From: Zasmidium citrigriseum
Taxonomy: Eukaryota > Ascomycota > Dothideomycetes > Mycosphaerellales > Mycosphaerellaceae
Assembly: GCA_002786025.1 (NCBI GenBank)
Contig: NHNW01000012.1
Location: 1-64,000, forward strand
Direction: 5' to 3'
Length of the DNA: 64,000 nt
Shown here: piece by piece, positions 61,314 through 64,000 of the stretch
Layout: every line of letters starts with the position of its first letter
Numbering within the stretch: position 1 is the stretch's first letter
Position numbers and translations under genes: made by a program
Notes under the pieces: generated by a model
What the model was told of the DNA's origin: nothing
Seen by the model: the letters and a program-made list of their open reading frames with translations, nothing else
Database searches by the model: none

Positions 61314-61840
61314 CTCGACGATCTGTTTTCTAAGCTGTGCAAGTCGAGAAAGTGGCTTAGATCTTCTGGGCATACAACGCAGGCGGCAATAAAAAGAGGA
61401 CGCAAATTCTCACCTCGGCCTGAAATCTGGGAAAAGCTGAGAGGTGGTTTGAAATGGTGTGTGTTTGGAAAACAATGGCACAATTTCTTTGATGTGCTCA
61501 CTGCCCCGCGTTGCCTGGGTGTGAGAGCTCACTACACCACCCCGCAACTCGAGCACGCAATTCATCTAGTTTGGCCCAAATTGCCCTGCTACTGGCCCAT
61601 TCCACCTTCGCGCAAAAGGCTGGCCCTTGGACTGGGCCGCTGTCATTTCGGTATTCTCCTCCTTTGGGTCGTCTTGTACTTGATGCTGCAGGACCAAGAG
61701 GATCCCGACTGTCGATCTTGTGCTTGACAGGCAGTCCAGGAGCTCGCAAGCTCGACGACAACACTACCAGGTCGAATGGCGTACTGCGCTGTCGTGGACA
61801 GTATCTTGTATCTTCAACTCCAGCGGCTCTCTCTCAAGAT

Positions 61841-64000
61841 TCAGCCTGCCTCTTTGGTGGATGCTGTCCCCGGTCGAGAGGGCGGCAGTGCAACGGATGC
61901 TGGTGCTGTTGACTCCGCAATATGGACCTTGCTGGTTCGGATATCGCGAACGATTTGGACCACCTGCCCGGCGCTCTCATACTGCGTCTCGCAGGAGACG
62001 AATGCATCATCCGGGTTGTCGCTTGCGTCGGGCTCAGACGTCTCTCGCTGCACGTCGATAATTGGGAGTGGATGTGTTCCGAGTTTGAGAGGCACGAGCA
62101 GAACGTTGAACACATTCTCAGCATCATCATGCAGGATGAAATGGCATCGCCGTTGACCACCGATCAACCACGTGTCGGATTCCGTTCCCACATCGCACAC
62201 AAACGGCGACTGGCTCTCGTCATCTCCTTGGATTTTGAATGTAGGTACAGCCGGGAATAAGCTTTTGGCGCTCCAGGCCCCTGTGTGCTTCACACGTACG
62301 CTGGCTTGGACTGGTTCTCCCAAGGTCAAGATCGGCGGCGACGACTTCACAGGAGCTCGAACTTGCTGTAGGTCGAGTGAGGCGCTGAAGACGGTGTCGA
62401 CGTTGGGAACATCAACAGAGATGGTGATGCTTTGGGTGGCGTCTCCTTCGATGCCATCCACACTCCAGCTCAGTTCGGTGTGATCAAGATGCCATTGTCG
62501 AAGCCAATCTGAAAGCTCCTTGCGAATGCGCTCGGGCAAAGTGTCGATCAACTCCTGCCAGCCCATGTTGTCAAAGCTAGGTATATTCGCTTCGCCCATG
62601 AAGGCAGCCGTCTCCAGATCCGTATCATGTATGAAACTCTTAGCTCGATCTTGCAACAACGGCACCAGCAATCGGCGCAGGGCCCGGAAATGAGACTCGT
62701 GCAATGCTTCCTCAAACCGCTTTCGAAGGACCGCAAGATAGAGCTCATCGATCGGCTGGTAAGTGACCCCGAGAGCCAGCGCAGCATCTCGTTTCAGTGT
62801 TTTGCTGTCTGTCGGTGACTTTCTCGTAATCTTGTATACCAGCTTCATTGGCTGTGGCTTGTAGACTATCACCGGCAAAGGTAGACTGGGAGGCTCTTCA
62901 ACGGCATATACAGGCGAATCCGCAAGCCGTGCGCCTAGCATCAAGAATGGAGTCTTCATGGTCGTCCGGACTGTGAAGTTCGAGAACAGGGCATCGAGAT
63001 GAAAGATGTCGTTAACATCTACATCCAATGGCAACTCGTTCGAAAGCTTGGCCGAATGCAGGAACACGAACGTGTCCTCGGAAGTCTGGTATCGAATCTC
63101 CACTCGCACGGCAATATCGACGTTTGCCTGTTCAACAGTATAAGGAATGGTGACGGCACCTTCTGCGTCCTTTTGTAGCCCTCCGAAATTCAAGTGGCCA
63201 GGCTTTGCAGCTTCGTCCTTGTTGACATCGACGCCTTTGGCGGTCTGGTCTGCGAGATGGAGCCTCAGACCAGCGGAGATTGGTTTCAGTCGTATCTCGA
63301 TGCCTTGAATCTGGTTTTTTCCGGCGTTAAGGATCAGTTCGAGCTTGCGCGGCTTGTCGATGTGAATGTCCCTTGAGCGTCGAACTTCTGTACTGAATGC
63401 CCTTTCAGCTGGATAAAGAAATACGAATGCAGGGGGCTTCTCTGGCTCCATGAGGGTCACGGTAGGTGGCTCGATCTCCGTAAATCCCAATGGCGTTGGC
63501 TGTGGTGGTGGCCGGAGCTCTTCGACGAAACAAATCTTGCCGGCGCGCAGCTGGATCTTGTCAATCACAAAAGCGCCATACGCGACGGTGTTGGCTTTGA
63601 GACTGATCTTGTTCAATCCAGTCTTGAGAGCGACACGTTCACAGTTGACCCATATCTCATGATTAGGATCATCGTGGCTGACCAGGCGTGCACCAACCTC
63701 ATCATATTCGACTTCATCATCGAGTACGTGTTCGAGCTGTAGACAGAGGCTGAAGCTGTCGGTGTTCGCATCGTGCATGACTTCGCTGTGAAGCTTCGTT
63801 TCCGTGAAGAAGGTTTTCATCGGCTGGACAGCGTCTTGCTGAAGACCTTGGGAGGCCGCAATCACGTCTTGGAGGAGGCCGCTGGTCTCCACCTCTTCCT
63901 CGACAACGCCAACGGTGCTCTCTGGGCTCGTCCGGATCCAAGGAAGTTTTCTTTCGGTTCTTCTTGCAACGATCTTAGCAAGTAGAGCCAGTCCATTCTT
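61841..64000 (-). CDS. TRS130: TRAPPII subunit Trs130/TRAPPC10, C-terminal 719 residues (5' end off window)
   Basis: The complement-strand frame is open from the window edge to the stop at 61841, so the gene is cut off at its 5' side. It matches the C-terminal half of Trs130/TRAPPC10, part of the TRAPPII complex that acts as a Rab-GEF in late-Golgi traffic. Visible features are the Ig-like beta-sandwich regions (GLNKISLKANTVAYGAFVIDKIQLRAGKI; KLELILNAGKNQIQGIEIRL), a helical/low-conservation middle, and the terminal domain with HTELSWSVDGIEGD and ILTLGEPVQASVRVKHTGAW. It ends in a serine/proline/threonine tail. The N-terminal part and start must be sought beyond 64000. Confidence 0.8.
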   Translation of the reverse strand, partial: KNGLALLAKIVARRTERKLPWIRTSPESTVGVVEEEVETSGLLQDVIAASQGLQQDAVQPMKTFFTETKLHSEVMHDANTDSFSLCLQLEHVLDDEVEYDEVGARLVSHDDPNHEIWVNCERVALKTGLNKISLKANTVAYGAFVIDKIQLRAGKICFVEELRPPPQPTPLGFTEIEPPTVTLMEPEKPPAFVFLYPAERAFSTEVRRSRDIHIDKPRKLELILNAGKNQIQGIEIRLKPISAGLRLHLADQTAKGVDVNKDEAAKPGHLNFGGLQKDAEGAVTIPYTVEQANVDIAVRVEIRYQTSEDTFVFLHSAKLSNELPLDVDVNDIFHLDALFSNFTVRTTMKTPFLMLGARLADSPVYAVEEPPSLPLPVIVYKPQPMKLVYKITRKSPTDSKTLKRDAALALGVTYQPIDELYLAVLRKRFEEALHESHFRALRRLLVPLLQDRAKSFIHDTDLETAAFMGEANIPSFDNMGWQELIDTLPERIRKELSDWLRQWHLDHTELSWSVDGIEGDATQSITISVDVPNVDTVFSASLDLQQVRAPVKSSPPILTLGEPVQASVRVKHTGAWSAKSLFPAVPTFKIQGDDESQSPFVCDVGTESDTWLIGGQRRCHFILHDDAENVFNVLLVPLKLGTHPLPIIDVQRETSEPDASDNPDDAFVSCETQYESAGQVVQIVRDIRTSKVHIAESTAPASVALPPSRPGTASTKEAG

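Noticed and set aside
61498..61764. Short overlapping frames upstream of the sulfhydrylase (61,266-61,912)
   Set aside because: Both strands are open without domains; they lie in the spacer between the MET17-like and TRS130 genes.

Overview
This is filamentous-fungal (Pezizomycotina) nuclear DNA, most likely from a Dothideomycete. The genes are GC-rich, with short 45-70 bp GT-AG introns that usually carry CTAAC/CTGAC-like branch points. The gene families (2EXR, HET, fungal CorA-like, NCS1, LysM, CDC48, VPS16, TRAPPII) are fungal, and the left end shows a strong repeat-induced point mutation (RIP) footprint. The class assignment is inference; no rRNA or marker gene is present. I saw no convincing tRNA, rRNA or CRISPR.

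Layout. 1-5,110 is a saturated RIP relic: CpA/TpG are almost absent, TpA is very common and CpG is kept. Two long plus-strand frames broken only by TAG/TAA remain readable. From about 5.1 kb to the right end the DNA is ordinary gene-dense euchromatin. 5.5-16.8 kb: amino-acid permease, PuuE-type allantoinase, tandem-BRCT protein, SDR, Mn-type CDF transporter and two 2EXR proteins. 17.1-28.5 kb: the most unusual block, with an 850-residue protein joining a degenerate PfkB-like region, a P-loop ATPase and a C-terminal RyR-like domain; a divergently transcribed eight-exon CorA-like membrane protein; a single-exon 1,182-residue J-domain plus HET-domain fusion; and a bestrophin-type anion channel. 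28.8-45.3 kb: CDC48, a GGCT/AIG2-like protein, epoxide hydrolase, DUF4291 protein, NCS1 permease, an unknown acidic protein, a secreted LysM protein, a GMC oxidoreductase with a probable frameshift, and a fungal Mg-chelatase/MoxR-like protein. 45.6-64 kb: VPS16, DUF3237, SMP-30, ubiquitin-like/WLM metalloprotease, MARVEL, long-chain acyl-CoA synthetase, a small type I membrane protein, O-acetylhomoserine sulfhydrylase, and the 3' part of TRS130/TRAPPC10, which runs off the right edge.

How the genes relate. Most neighbours are unrelated housekeeping genes, often in divergent pairs sharing an upstream region. VPS16 (HOPS/CORVET), TRS130 (TRAPPII) and CDC48 are core trafficking and proteostasis genes. 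The 17-28.5 kb block is the only place where neighbours may share a theme: a ligand-sensor-like ATPase, a HET effector-type protein and two membrane channel/transporter-like proteins. This fits a self/non-self or stress-response locus, but that reading is inference.

Exon boundaries were read by eye from splice motifs. Each multi-exon model was checked so that exon phases add up to an open frame; no transcript data were available.
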